From: Haliotis asinina
Lineage: Eukaryota > Mollusca > Gastropoda > Lepetellida > Haliotidae
NCBI RefSeq assembly: GCF_037392515.1
Contig: NC_090280.1
Location: 75,380,504 to 75,444,503 of the forward strand
Reading direction: 5' to 3'
DNA: 64,000 bases
In this document: positions 10,761-59,900 of the stretch, one piece after another
How the letters are laid out: every line of letters begins with the position of its first letter
How positions within the stretch are numbered: position 1 is the stretch's first letter
Notes under the pieces: generated by a model
The model's input: only the letters and a program-made list of their open reading frames with translations
The model's database searches: none
Told to the model about the DNA's origin: nothing
Program-made: the position numbers and the translations under genes

Positions 10761-11615
10761 CGCCTTTTCCGTTCACATCACATTTTCTGTATGTGCAGAT
10801 TGCATTTTCCTCTTTTCAATCAACTAACATAAAGATCACTCAAACTCATCCAGTGTTTGTTTGATGCCAGTACGATAACTTCATTGTTATTTGTTTGGCA
10901 TTTATCATTGAAATATTAAGAAATGCGAAAATGTTTACAGTGAAAAGGTATATACGTATTTATCTTCATTCATTCTTAGTAAACTTTGCCCTTCGTTTCG
11001 TGATTTCCTCAGTAGTTTCTCAGCCTGATGTTTTCATGATGATAGATTAGCTATTCAGCTACGTATCCTGCTTGTTTACAGTTGCCGGTTGTGTGTATCT
11101 TTAAAGATCGCATGTACACATAAATCTTTTATTGACATCGTTATAAATGTTAAAACTACTCATTTTGACATATAATTGCCGTAAATTGACCTTTTTGACT
11201 ACAGTGCCCAATTGTCTTTCAACCAATCAGAGGGCGCGCACCTCTGTGATGTAATATGAAGTATACCTATGTGGATTGCTGGAGTATTCATGCACATTTC
11301 CAGGGGTAGACTGTCTTGTTTATAAGTTTGTCTAAACCTGCAATCATGACAATTGTTTTGAAAAATGACAGCTTTATGTTTTCACAATCAACTGCCATTT
11401 TATTTTACCGGGCACTCAACCCGAGCGCTTGCTAATGAGCGCGCTGCTGTATCCTTAGCCCTTGGGCACCCACCTTCTAAGTCTTTAGCCCTTGGGCACC
11501 CCCCTTCTAGATCCATAGGGTTAGTGAGTAAAGGTTAGGGTTGGCTTACCCTTGGTGCGAGTATATCCATCCGGAAAAATTAGGAAAACTGCGCCCGGTA
11601 AAGTGCACTACTCCC

Positions 11616-12105
11616 AGTTTTGTCACCTGCTTTGCTTATATATTTTCAGAGATAAAACTTGCGTTCATAGATAATTTCTGTCAAAAACGCTTCTTGTGAT
11701 TATGGTCATAAATCATTCTTGTAGTTCCGTTACTAGTGTCAAGCAAACTCTTTTTGGTACCAAAAATGTGAGAGTATTCATTCCTTAAGACAGCCAACAC
11801 GAAGCACGGTGTTACACCTAACAGGAGCACTTGTTGCCACTTTTGATTTGGTAATGTTATTCCTCAAATATAACATAAAATTCATAATTAAATTACTGTC
11901 TTTATAACCTTGACATACTGAGCGCCTTTCATATACGGTATTTTATTTAGAAAATGAAATTTTCATTTTGAATGGTGACAAATGTTGACATGAACTGATT
12001 TTGTGACCAGTTTATTCACCTCATTGAATTGTTTCTAATTGTCAAATTGCCCTGAATGGATGATATTAAATGTTATTTGTGGATATGTCTAGTGAAAGTA
12101 AAGCA
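11616..12105. other. Intergenic gap between two mobile elements
   Basis: AT-rich. No gene, RNA or recognisable repeat seen. Confidence 0.5.
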
Positions 12106-12107
12106 TA

Positions 12108-13439
12108 CTCATGGAAAATTATAAGGGAACGCATGAAATTACTGTGACTTTTAATCTTTGAAACAGTAAGAGAAAAGTTCATACAGATGAAAAGGCTCAT
12201 GTCAAGTGATGAAAATCAATATCGGGTGTGTCCCCATGTCTCTTGGAGAACTGCTTGGCATCGTCGTGGCATCCTGCGAATGAGTGTACAGATGGTACCA
12301 ATCAGAATTCTAAGCCATTCTTCCTGGAGAGCCACGAATAGTTCATCGAAATTGTTGGGTTGAACAGGTCTGTCCCGAACATTGCGGCCAAGAACATCCC
12401 AAAGATGTTCGATGGGGTTAAGGTCAGGACTTTTAGCCGGCCATTGCAACACCCAGACACCTGCAGCCCTCAGTCTATCGTCAAACATGGGTGATGTGAG
12501 GGCGGGCATTGTCATGACTTTTGACCTGCTGTGCGCGCAAAGGGGGTCAGAATCGGGTTCAAGATCTCATCACGATATCATACACCTGTTATTCTGTCAT
12601 CAACACGCACAAGATCTGTTTTGTGGTTAACGGTAAACCAGCCCCATACCATAACAGAGCCCCCTTCATAGTGATCATGCTGTTTGATGGTGCAGGCACT
12701 GTGATGTTCCCAACGCGTTCCCCTTGAATTCGACCGTCATTATGGTCTAGTGTGTACCTGTTCTCATCACTAAACATGGTGTGTCTCCATTGACGTACGA
12801 TTCTTCTTACACGGTTCCGTGCCCACTGCAGTCTCGGGCGCTTGTGTTGCTCAGTCATGTTGATTCCAACCAATGGACAGCAGTCTTTTAGACCAGCCGA
12901 TTTAAGACGATTACGCACTGTATGTTGACAAATTCGGACGTTTGTTCTTCGCCTGAATAGATTTTGGAGGAGGATTTGAACCTGTCTCGCAGGGCAATAA
13001 GGCGTAGGGTCTGGTCATACTGTGGGGTAGTTTCCTTTTTCCGTCCCCGACCACGCCTCATTTTGACGTCACCAGTCGCTCTATAGAGGTTCCAAGGTCT
13101 GGATATCACGCTAACAGACTTGTGAAAAGTTGTTGCAACCTGTCGTAATGAGCTTGCACCATTAACCATGCCTATTGCCTCCCATTTGTGTGCCAAAGTT
13201 AAGTACTGTCTCGCCATGTTAACAATGTTTTTAACTGTTTTTAACAGTGCACATACATGTCACATGTAAATCTAAGTGCATGTAACTTTGGGAGCATGTA
13301 GTGCTCGTGCATGGAAAGCATTATGGTGAGTTTGAGTGAACTGCTCTTCACGAAAACGATAATACACTGTACAGAAGTTAGTAAACAGAAATTTTGAATT
13401 GCCCTAAGAAACATGCGTTCCCTTAAATTTTTCCATGAG
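12108..13439 (-). mobile_element. Tc1/mariner-type transposon, about 1.33 kb
   Basis: Inverted ends read CTCATGGAAAA...TAAGGGAACGCATG at the left (12108-12135) and the complement at the right (13412-13439), differing by a few bases. TA dinucleotides at 12106-12107 and 13440-13441 give the expected target duplication. The inside encodes a broken Tc1-like transposase on the minus strand. Confidence 0.9.
12216..13217 (-). pseudogene. Tc1-like transposase, inactivated by frameshifts
   Basis: Three minus-strand ORFs in different frames follow the order of one transposase. 13217-12888 holds the N-terminal helix-turn-helix DNA-binding part (HKWEAIGMVNGASSLRQVA) and a basic GRGRKK linker. 12918-12589 holds the middle with FSDENRYTLDHNDGR around an acidic catalytic position. 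12515-12216 holds the C-terminal WPAKSPDLNPIEHLWDVLGR signature. The frame changes between blocks, and the usual DNA.PH segment before the last block is degraded (MTMPALTSPMF), so the copy should be inactive. Family knowledge: DDE transposases of this type cut and reinsert at TA. Confidence 0.88.
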
Positions 13440-13441
13440 TA

Positions 13442-14930
13442 TATGATGTAAATCATGTCAGATTACTAAAGTTTTAACCACTCAACTGAACCAACATTGA
13501 CCATGATGGTCTCACTTGGAGACAAGAATTTAGAAATGTTGAAATGGTGCTTTAATTATCTCTTGTGTGAAATTCTATGCAAAACCATAAAGAAACATGG
13601 CTTTGTTATTAAAAACACAAGTTAAAATATGTTGGCAGTGTATGAAATAGCGTCTACCCTATGGCCCGCTGCTTGCTAGTTACATGGCGGGCTTACAACT
13701 TTACTTTATAGCCGTCCCTGTGCGCCAATACATTTTCCAAGGGTATGTATTTGACAGTATCATTGGCTGCAGGAAATATATCAAATATAACATACAATTG
13801 TGGTAACAAGATGATGCCTGTATAGTTCATGATCAGTCAAAACTGTAACTTCCACAGATCAACCTACCCATTTATGTAACACTAAATGTGACTGGTCTAG
13901 AGAATGTATTCAGCAAATGAATAATGCCATTCTTTTCTGATGTCAGTAACTCTAAATGAATTGACAGTGACCAAGTCATGGTTTTATTAAATTTGATTTT
14001 GCACATGTTTGCCTCACTACAAGTAATTCATTAATTACTTTCTTTTAACACCATCTTGATTTCCTATTTTTAATACAGGGCTGCTTACATGTTAACAGGG
14101 CTGGCAACATCTTTAAGTTATCAGCTGTGTGGGCTCCCTGTCTTTTTGTAGGAGTTTCATACACTGATATCGGTCTAACTTTTTAGGATTTTTTATGGAC
14201 ATTACACCCCTTTGCGTCTGTCACACAAAACCCCACTCCGAGTCTGACCATGCAATTACTGTGGAAGCCCTCAATGCTGCCATCCCTCCAATCCGGCATG
14301 CCCTCAGTATCGGTACTAGAATTTGGTCCTGGCAGAAGCTAGTAAATGTATGATCGTTTGCAGGCGTTCTAATCCAGCATCAGCCTACACCGTACTTTGG
14401 CACAATAAAGACTGCCCGATTGACTTTTTGTACAGTAGTTAACGCTCACAAAACAGGCATCAGCTATCCTTGCTCTTCTGTTGATTGCCTGAACATGTAT
14501 TAACAACAGTGGATTACAGTTAGGTATGATGGTTAAGCATAAGTAGGTTAGGTAAATTGGTGAGTGGCACTTGCCACTTGGCAAATTAAATTCAATGACG
14601 ACTCCCAATTTGTCAGTCGCTCACTGTCAAGATAGTTTTGAAGATTAGCGATGACGTACCTCTTGCTTAACTCATCTCAAACATCACCAAAGGTGCTGCA
14701 GTAGTAGCCCTTGTTTCCTGCGACATGGATGTACCAGTGGAGAATGCAGAAAATTTGCAAAAGAGGCACGCTCACAATATGGGCATATTTTGCCGGCCTC
14801 TACGCATGTCGGTTTAGAGGGCTGTATTATGTTAGAAAAATACAAACTTTTTTCTATTGATGGGGATTTTTTTTACTTCCCATGGAAATGTTTTGGGATC
14901 TCTAAGATTTTTCTGAAAATATCTTTCCAG
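13442..14930. other. Intergenic region upstream of PRPF8
   Basis: No supported gene. The ORF at 14369-14608 has no recognisable features. Small repeats of CAGGGCTG/AACAGGGCTGGCA occur near 14085-14110. Confidence 0.4.
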
Positions 14931-14934
14931 TTTG

Positions 14935-15015
14935 ACACGATCAAATATACGCATGCGCTGTAAAGAGGAAGTGGTGATAACTGGTATACAGCAATAACTG
15001 GTTGCTAGCTGCTAG
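14935..15015 (+). promoter_or_regulatory. Candidate PRPF8 core promoter
   Basis: The sequence has ATACGCATGCGCTG, one base from a classic NRF-1 palindrome, followed 7 bases later by GAGGAAGTG, an ETS-type site. This pair is typical of housekeeping promoters without a TATA box. It lies about 500 bp upstream of the first coding exon, whose acceptor at 15491-15492 shows that a non-coding first exon must exist upstream. Several GT donors follow it (for example CTG/GTATAC near 14980), but I cannot choose among them. Confidence 0.35.
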
Positions 15016-15508
15016 GGTTTGTTAGACTCTGTATTGCAGTGTATCAAATAATACTGAGCCTATGTTAACTTAGACTGGTATGATTATTGGGACATTGTGG
15101 CATCATTTTTGTGTGCACATGCAGACATGTCAACTGAGATTATGTGAAACATTATGACAGTGCACATACATGTCACGTGTAAACACACTGATTGTTTAAT
15201 CATGCACAACAAAACTCATTTCAGTGTGAATATGAATTTACAATCAAACAAGAACACACACAAGAAATTCATTAGAAAGTCTAATGACAGATATTTCTGA
15301 TTGCTTTTCAACTGTTTCTACACATTCAACAAATATAGTTCCATCAGCTATCAGTGGTTACAGTCAGATGCATGTTACCATGGCTGCTGTGGTTTAAAAG
15401 GTATGATTGATAGAAAATGTTTTTAGATTTTGCAATATACATATCTCAAAATTCATAATTCCCTTTTAACTGGACGTGCACTTTAATTTCAGAAGCTAGA
15501 CTACCAGG

Positions 15509-51357
<35,849 letters not shown>

Positions 51358-52475
51358 GAGTATCTCCACTCTCCTCACAGCTTAAACACAGCACATCTTT
51401 CAATGTCCGTCATCAGCAAAAGTTCAAGCATCCATATTTTCTATTTTCATCAAATTGCATCATCAGGTGGAGCTTGTTTTTGAAATCTGAATTGTGAATA
51501 TGTTAAAATATGATTACATTTTTGTTTATCTGTACTAGGAATCAGTTTCTGGTGAGATTTTGTGAACCGACAAGTGTTGCCTGCTGCATTTCACTATAAA
51601 ATGCCTTAGTCGTTCAGCTGCATTCCGGTTATAGTGCTATTTGTATTTTCCTACATCCAACATACTTAAAAACAAATATTTATATCCGACCTGTGTCTGA
51701 TTGCCCACACATCAGAATTAGAGGTGTGGCTTTTCAGCGTGATAGATCAGCCTCCCATCAAATTAGTATACTGTAATGATACATGTATTGTTAAATTTGT
51801 TGCTGGCTGTTGATAACCATGTTTTTATTATTAACTAAAAGTCTGAAAGAAATCAACATTAGGAGCGTATTTGTGCATCGATTACAAACTAAACAGTGCC
51901 CTGTACGTAATTTAGAAGAGCCCTTCTTTGTGTATCATGTGAGTTAGTAAAAACTTTCTGTCAGAAAGTTTGTGTATTATATCACTGACAAGACAATATC
52001 ATATTGATAATCATTTTCCCCAAATGAACAATATTTCAAATAGTTTTGCAGCCAGCCCAAGTAAGTTTTTGTTATCGCAGCAGTTGTAGTTGACATGCGC
52101 CAATTCAACATGGTATTTTTGAGATATATTTTCTTTGTTGTGAAGAATTATCTGTTGTAGACAAGGAATTGATCATGATTTCTGAAGATGCAAAATATTC
52201 AAAATATTACATTTTACAAGTGCTGGAGATAAATAACATGGTGACCAAGTTGTTGTAAATACTGTACAGTGTGCTGAACTTGTTCTGCAAGGTGAAGTAC
52301 AAGAACCACACAAGACAAGTTTGTATTTTACTGTCATATCACTACTGTCTGAACAATGGGTCTGATTCTGTGCCTGATTCTGTAAAATGTTCGCATCTAA
52401 AGACCTGCTATCATTAATGTAAATATGGAATGTACATATTTCCCTAAGATATGAAATAAATTTCTATCAAATGGT
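51358..52475 (+). other. PRPF8: PRPF8 3' untranslated region
   Basis: About 1.1 kb of AT-rich sequence follows the stop codon without an ORF. It ends with the poly(A) signal at 52455. The exact cleavage site is not visible. Confidence 0.7.
52455..52460 (+). terminator. PRPF8 poly(A) signal AATAAA
   Basis: Canonical AATAAA, followed about 25-40 nt later by GT-rich sequence (GGTCAGTTTGTTCTTGAGTG). It is the first strong signal after the stop codon. Confidence 0.75.
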
Positions 52476-52736
52476 CAGTTTGTTCTTGAGTGATGTTTGT
52501 GAGTGAGGCAAAGTGTTCCTTTTTGATCCAAGAAAAGTCACAATTTAGCTAACCAGTCAAGATCCAGTAAGAATTGGTCTTCAGCAATCCATGTCCATCT
52601 ATCCTTCCCTCAAGATGTTGATCACACGCAAATATTTACAAAGCATACACTGCTGAGGGTGTCGCTGAACAAACACAGCTTTGCTGAGCAAATTGTGTTT
52701 TAATAGAATTTGAAATGGCCAATGGTGAGAAACATT

Positions 52737-52742
52737 TTTATT
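52737..52742 (-). terminator. Possible poly(A) signal of the GH63 gene
   Basis: TTTATT on the plus strand is AATAAA on the minus strand. It is the nearest canonical signal I found downstream of the GH63 stop at 53970, and would give a ~1.2 kb 3' UTR. Transcripts of the two convergent genes would then end about 260 nt apart. Confidence 0.3.
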
Positions 52743-53107
52743 CCAAACCCTTTTTGAAATTTTACAAGCCATGATGTATACAGAAATAAGTCATGTATAA
52801 AACTGAGTTTAACCCCTCAATATCATGTATTAGTTATATCACAGCATGTCATTTAATGTGGAAGCAGTGACTGGGCATAACCCACAAGCACCAAGTTAAA
52901 AGGCACTTTGTCAAATGGAACATTTCCAGAATGCCAAACCAGTCCACAGCAAAATATCACCTGGAACTGCATCATACTCTACACAAGATCCACGTAGGAA
53001 CTGTCAACAACAAACCTGTGAACACATGAAGTGAAGATATTCTTAACAAGATGGAAGTTTGTGTAGTACTTGTCTGTGGCATCATCTTTGGACATACTGT
53101 GATTAAT

Positions 53108-53480
53108 CAGGGATTCAAAACGCCCATCGCCCACTGCCCAGGAAAGTCAGTTTTCATTTCTGGCAATTAAATAATGGTTTCTTACTTGTCTGTGGGTTAC
53201 TAGATAATTTCTGCTGATGGTTTCAAACTTCAAGTAAACTTGGATTTCTTTTCAGTTTTTGTTCGAAGTGTAGCTGTTAAATTTTGCAATGATTATAAAG
53301 TAGGGTTATCTTTCTTTGCTCTTTATCAATTTTCCATAAATAGTCCAGTAATTATTTACATCAAATGCCATGTTGATTTACTGGCAAGTGGAAAATTATT
53401 AAGGACACCTTACTTTCTTAAAAGTCCATTACAATGTGGTGAGTGGTTTTTAAAAAAAAACGAAATTGAACCCCTGATTA
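53108..53480 (+). repeat. Family D dispersed repeat, second copy
   Basis: Aligns along ~370 bp with 16115-16520 in the same orientation (GGGATTCAAAACGCCCATCG, TTTCTTACTTGTCTGTGGGT, ATGCCATGTTGATTTACTGG, CCTTACTTTCTTAAAAGTCC). It lies in the presumed 3' UTR of the GH63 gene. Confidence 0.65.
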
Positions 53481-53969
53481 ATACCACAAAATGGATACGC
53501 CAGAGGTCACAAAAGTTCATAAGAAGGGCCACATTCCTCTATACTTCACTTCAAGTATGTGTGAATTTTGGTTTAACATTGTTTTAAACAGCGTGTTGAC
53601 GGAATGAAGAAGTAATGCCCAAACTGAAGCAGATCTTGAATGGCTAAAACTCTGGTGTTGGTGTGCAAAGCAACTTTAGACTTCCACTGGCGTAGCACTA
53701 TGTAAAAGTATGGGAGTTATATAATCACATTCGCACTAAGGCTACTTTGTACAACAGCACCCAAGACAGAGAAAAGCTCAGTTTCAGTCAGTCAAGTATG
53801 TGCTATCATATCTTGTGTAAGTTTGATGCCATTCAGAACAAACAAATCGAATAAGATAAACAACTTCCTGAACTTCCTTTGCAATGACTGTTAAGATGGT
53901 TATGCATGTTACATTCTGAAATGTTGTCCTTGATAATACTGTATACTGTATAATATTGTATGTCATACA

Positions 53970-56900
53970 CTAGTAGATACTGTTGCCAGACAGGGAGCTG
54001 GAGCTGTCGGATGTGGCGATGTTTTTATGGGAGCCTTCCATTAAGTCCACAATTAGGGCTGACCATCCTGTCTGATGACTGAAACAGGAAATAACATGGG
54101 TTTCAAAAGATATCCATTGTATGTCTGCTTCATTTGGAAAGAAAGCTAGAAGTGATCTCGATGTACTACTCGTGACACGTGAACATAAGTATGGTTTGAA
54201 CAAACCAAATAACTGTAAGAATAAATGTAGATTCAAACCTCCAAAATTGGGTTAGTGACTAGTGTAAGGGAAGCAACTCTATACAGCAAATTGCACTGGG
54301 TTACTACTCTGCCTCAAGGCACACAGGTGAATCTCTGTTCAAACCCAACTATATGAAATGATGGGATACCTATGCTTGTACTTTTCTTGGGCTTACATTT
54401 TAAAAATAAATAAGCATATTTTGATGAATGAACTTATCAGTGAACATGCATTGTCACTAAGGTGACATAATCCCTCACAGTAAATTATCAAATTTAACTC
54501 AAAAAGCAATGAAAATGACGGTAGTAGTTTGTGAGAAAGTTAAATGTGCTTTCCCAAGATGAAGCTTGGTGATGAACAAGAAAATCCAGTGACCTGTTCT
54601 TGAGATATAGTGTTGACAAGCTTAACATGCTGGTGAACATGCTGAAATCATCAGTGTCTCAGTGACCTTGAACATTAAGTGAAGGTCACCAAAATCTACT
54701 GGGTCCTGCACCTTCCCTAGATGAAGCTTGATGTCGAATGTGCAGAAAATCCAGAGAACAATTCTCGAGGTATCTCGCTGACAAGCTTAGCATGCAGGTG
54801 AACATGCTGAATTCTTCAAAGTGTCCCCATGACCTTGAAAATCAAGTGAAGGTCACCCAAATAGACTGGGCCCTGCACCTTCCCTAGAATAAGCTTGGAG
54901 TTGAATTTGAAGAAAATTCTGGGAATGGTTCTTGAGAAACCTTGCTGATGGGTATAAGGTTAAAGTCCCCTTGTGACTTTGAAATGAAGGTAAAGGTCAC
55001 CAAACCTGACTGATACCTGTCTTTTACTATGATGAAAAGAGGTACCAAATATGAAAAGAATCAAATAAATGGTTCTTAAGATATTCCAATTCATATGTAT
55101 GGACGGGGCCTAATACTATATCCCCTGCTTTGCGCAGTAGGGGCTAATAATGTTCATTACCCAAAAACCTCAACGCAAAGAAACAACTGCAACACGACAA
55201 TTGTCGTAAGTGTATGTTAAAGTATGGTAGTAATGATCTAAGAAAATTTTGTACAATGGCAGCCAGGACAGGAGGTGTGGCTCCTGTGTTAGGACATACT
55301 TGCAAATACCTCCTCATTTTTCTCAGCTTGCATATCAAGGCTATCATTGATGGAACCAATCTCACCTTGCACCTAAACCTTTTCCAGTGTCACCATGGAA
55401 GTATTCATAGAAAAGCAACAGGTCCTTGAAGTTAGGATCTTTGGCATAGCGCTCCTCTTCACCTGAAAACCAGGATTGTAACAGTACAGGCTGCAGCATG
55501 GAATCATCAAGTAATAAACGTATGATGATTTTACCTGGACTCACAAACATATGGGTCCACCTGATTACTAGTGTTAAGGGTTCTGTGAAGTAACGGTGTA
55601 GAAAACTGTACATTTTGATCATTTCTTTACCTCCTGGGATGAATCATGGAATATGAGTGCTGATGGGTGAAATTGTGCACTTAAGAAAGAAGCTACTTAG
55701 TAAAATGTCATGTATGTGTTCCATGTACAGTGAATAATATTGTGTGCCTGTCTGGAGGCAGTGAATTTGGAACCAGTGTTGTCTGGTCATAATACTGACA
55801 CCCCGATCGGGTGGCCAGGATTGCTGACTTTGTTGACATGTCATTGCTTCCCAATTGCGCAGATCGATGCTAGTGCTGTTGATCACTGGATTGTCTGGTC
55901 CAGTGTCTGTTTACATACCGCCGCCATACAGCTGGAATATTGCTGAGTGCAGTGTAAAACTAAACTCACTCAGAAGATCCAATCATCTACTGGCAAAGAA
56001 GGATAAGTTGGACCAGCACACAGAAAGTGTTTACGAGAAGTATGCAGTGCACAGAACTGAGCAAACCTATTTGAATTGTGAAAGGTAGAGCAGATGTAGC
56101 CTATTGTATGTGGAGTGCATGACAACGAAACCAATTCTGTGCATAGCTGTACTCGCCTTTCCCATAAGACTTGTGTGGTTGGTGTAGCAAGACAGTACAA
56201 CCTGGGGTCCCTTGGTCCACAATGGCAAGAGCAGGGCACTCATACATGCTAATATGGGTCAGCTATCAGGTTGTTGTTCTGAATATCCTTCTTTGCCAGT
56301 AGGTTTCTCAGAGTTTCGGCATTGCAGTAGCCCAGCGGTTAAAGCTTTTGCTCATCACACTGAAGACCAAGTTTAATTATCCACATGGGTACAAAAAGTG
56401 AAGCTCATTTCTGATCTTTCCTGCCATGATGTTGCTGGAATACTGTCAATACTCACTCAAGACTTGCTTTCTTTAGCGATGTGACCCATGAAGGTCCCGA
56501 GGTAGAATAGGCCTTCAACAACTATTTTTGTGCTTGCCATAAAAGGCGACTGTGCTTGTGGTAAGGGGCGACTAATGGGATTGGGTGGTGAGACACACTA
56601 ACTTGGTTGACACTTGTCATCGGTTCCCAATTGCACAGATTGATTGTCTGGTCCAGACTTGATTATTTACAGTGTTCACATATAGCTGGAATATTGCTGA
56701 GTGCGTTGCAAACCTAAACTCACTCACCCCTTTGAGATGAGAGTTGCAATTCTCAAGGAAAATCTCTTGATGTTTTGATGTTCATGTTTTGTTTCTACTT
56801 CTGAATGGGATATATAAAAGGTACACTTACCGAGATCTTTTAGACAGCGAGATGGAGACACTGACATGCATGTCATCTTTTTCTAATTTCTCCAAATTAC

Positions 56901-59900
56901 TCACCATGAGATGCTCTGTTGCCATAAAGATCAGGGACAAAGAGGCGCGATATTCTCCCTGACAGTTCGCGTGCCACATCACTGAGCCGCATGTATCGTC
57001 CCGATCGTGTGGGACACTCCACCTGCAGGGTGTCTCCGAAGAAGTAGTCGTACCTGTGCAAGGTCTCAATCAGAATGTAGTTCACTGCAAGAAGAGACAT
57101 TATCAAGTACAAGAACTATCCCTGAGGGATAAATGGGGTTGAACATCACATTCATGATGCACAAAACAAAATACGCCCCGCCACTATAGACTGGCTAGTG
57201 AGTTTTCATGTCATTTTATTAATATATCACTCTCTCTGACTTGTTAAGTTATAATATACCTTTAATCATGCAACATTTTGGCCTGATATTTACATGTATG
57301 TATTTTCATTATATTAATGATGAAATCCACAACATACCGACAATATCTTATTCTCATCTATTTTTGTAATCTTTTGATTAGTTTCTTCATTCAAATTAAA
57401 TGAAATAGTTTATGGGCTAGTAACTTTCAGGCATAGCTTGCAAGAAAAGCTAGCTGAATTTGGAAACTATTTCACACACTGATCATAGCACACTGACTGT
57501 CTTAACTATGTTAAAGTATAGGAGTTACAATTACCTTAGAGTTACAATTGCTTAGAGGAATGGGGCCTTGATCCTTATACAAGTCCTTGATTACACGATG
57601 TCATTTAGAATATGGTCAAATGCAACATATGTCAAATTCTAGTACTTTAGACTCAACCGAAAAAGTACTAGAATTTGTACTTTACTGAGAAAGTGAAATC
57701 CTAAATATGACATATGTTAAACAAGTCCTTCAGAACACAAGGGGTGTTAATAAGTGAATGTTGTGTTATGCCACAATATTCCAGCCGTGTCTTGGCAAGC
57801 TGTAATCACAATTAGGCAAACGTGTGGCAGACCACAATGAACACACTCAGTCATTTGTGTCCACAAAACAAGAAAACATGAACCACCCAGATGGGTCTCT
57901 TGCTTAGAAAAGGCCCATAATCCAAAGTAGTTTGAGAACTAATAGTATCAGATTACATCTATATGCCTTGATTAATTCTCAGTCTGGTGTATGATACAGA
58001 CGGAACTCACTTGGAAGCCATATTGGACCCCTCCAATTGCTGTTTCCCCCAAACATGTTGGTAGTAGACTCTCCTGGCTCATAGTCAACGCTGAATGATT
58101 CATAGCCCGCAGTGAATGTGAATGGGTTGTCCTTATGAAACTGCAAACAAAGCAGGGATTAGCCTGAGTACTGTATGTCATCTCATTAGTGTCAGGTCTC
58201 CTACAAGCATTTCTTTCAGAAATACATTCTCCCCAAAACAGATTTAGTAAGGAGTGAATGAGTTTTACGCCGCACTTAGCAATATTCCAGCCATATGTCA
58301 GTGTCTGTAAATAATTGAGTCTGGACCAGGCAATCCCGTGATCAACAGCATGAGCATCAATCTGGGAAACAACCAAGTATATGTCAACCAAGTCAGCAAG
58401 CCTGATTACCCGATCCAGTTGGTTGCCTCTTACGACAAGCTAACACGCCTTTTGGGACCAGCATGGGCTGCTGAAGACCTATTCCACCCCGGATCTTCAT
58501 GGGTCAGTTTATTAAAGAATGGCCCCTAACATTCATGAACACTCTAACTCCAAGTAGGGATTAGCGCAAAAAGTGCCAGGTCTGGAAGTCCACTGAAAAA
58601 ATATACGCCAGGGCACTTGTTAGAGGAAATACAGTAATTCAGTATGTCAATACAACCTTAGCACATGAAAGAGTGCCTTTAAATGTCAAGTCAAGAATTC
58701 TTGCATTCTCTTTCTTGTCACATGATCTGATTATCTATTGAGGGAAGACTTTTACAAAAACATGCCTTACTAGGAAAAACAAAAAAAGGAACTTCTTTCC
58801 ATTGTATTTTCCAATAATAACTTTGACCTACTTTGGAGAGGGAACGGATGCCATAAGGTGATAGGAACTCGTCTTCATCCAGAATGTACTCAAGCATCTT
58901 TGAGATCTGTTTCCGAGTGACCATGGACAGCATGTACACCTCCTCTTGTTCCCCTTTGACCATGAAGGAAATCTGTGGACAACAAAGTACTCATTACAGT
59001 ACCATGGCATTGTCCATCTCAAAAGGAAATCTAATTTAAATAAGTCTAGTAACTGTATGAAATAAGGCCCATCCTACTGCCTGAAATAGGCCAGATTTCA
59101 GACGAATGGTATTCTTGGTGTCTGGTCTGGTTAAATCTCTTTTTGGGTGGCAACATTTTGAAGTTACCAGCCCTGATATCTGGCTTGGTGTTTGGCTTAT
59201 TTCATACACTGTTCATAATCAACACCTGGCCGCCAAACCAACATTAGTGTACAAATGACAAAACACGAAACTTGAAGTTTCATACATAAAATGAACAGAT
59301 CTTTCACATTTGTTTGATTGCTGTTTAATGCTGCACTCAGCAATATTCCAGCAATATTCATGGCAACAGTTTGCCACTAATCGATTCTGGACAAGACTAT
59401 CCATTCATCATCATAATGAGTATTCATCTACAAAACTGTCAACCAAGTCAGCCAACCTGACCACCTCTTATGACAAGCATGGGTTACTGAAGTTTAATTC
59501 TAACCCTGATCTTCAAGGTTTTTCACATCTGTAAAGATGACAAGAGTGTACCGACTTACACGAGAGGAGAGATCCTTTCTGTGATCCATGAACCACTTGG
59601 TACGTTTGCTGAATCCAGGATGCCTCTTCCTAATGTTCTCATCAAGCACGAAGCATGTGAACAATGGAATCATTCCCACCACGGAGCGAATACGCATCGG
59701 CACCACTTCCTGGGCATGGATGTGGTCGTAGTAAAAGCCGTCTCTTTCATTCCATAAACCTACAAGAAAGTGGACTTCACAATAGATTGTGTGTTTAAAG
59801 CCACACTCAACAATATCCCATTTAAATGGTAGTGTTCTAAAACAAAACTGAATCTGGACAAGACAATCCAGTGATTTGACTGCATGAGCTGCAACCTAGA

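Larger units (their letters stand above)
8431..11615. mobile_element. 3.2-kb element with long terminal inverted repeats (foldback-like, non-autonomous)
   Basis: The left end (8431-about 8690) and right end (about 11400-11615) are inverted copies. Both start GGGAGTAGTGCACTTTA, followed by CGGGCGCAG, an ATCCGAAAAA/GGATGGATATA segment, a GTAAGCCAACCCT block and an ACTCACTAACCCTA-like block. Next come about 30-bp direct subrepeats (CTAGAAGGGGGGTGCCCAAG), three on the left and two on the right, and then a TAGCAAGCGCTC inner segment. The 2.7-kb interior has no transposase-like ORF, so the element is non-autonomous or carries captured DNA. It contains a smaller MITE (9086-9411). Flanking target duplication is not clear; only AG is shared on both sides. 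Confidence 0.8.

Noticed and set aside
54666-55000. Steroid-response enhancer as a host element
   Set aside because: The half-sites are part of repeated units, so their presence alone does not show regulation; kept only as a low-level finding.
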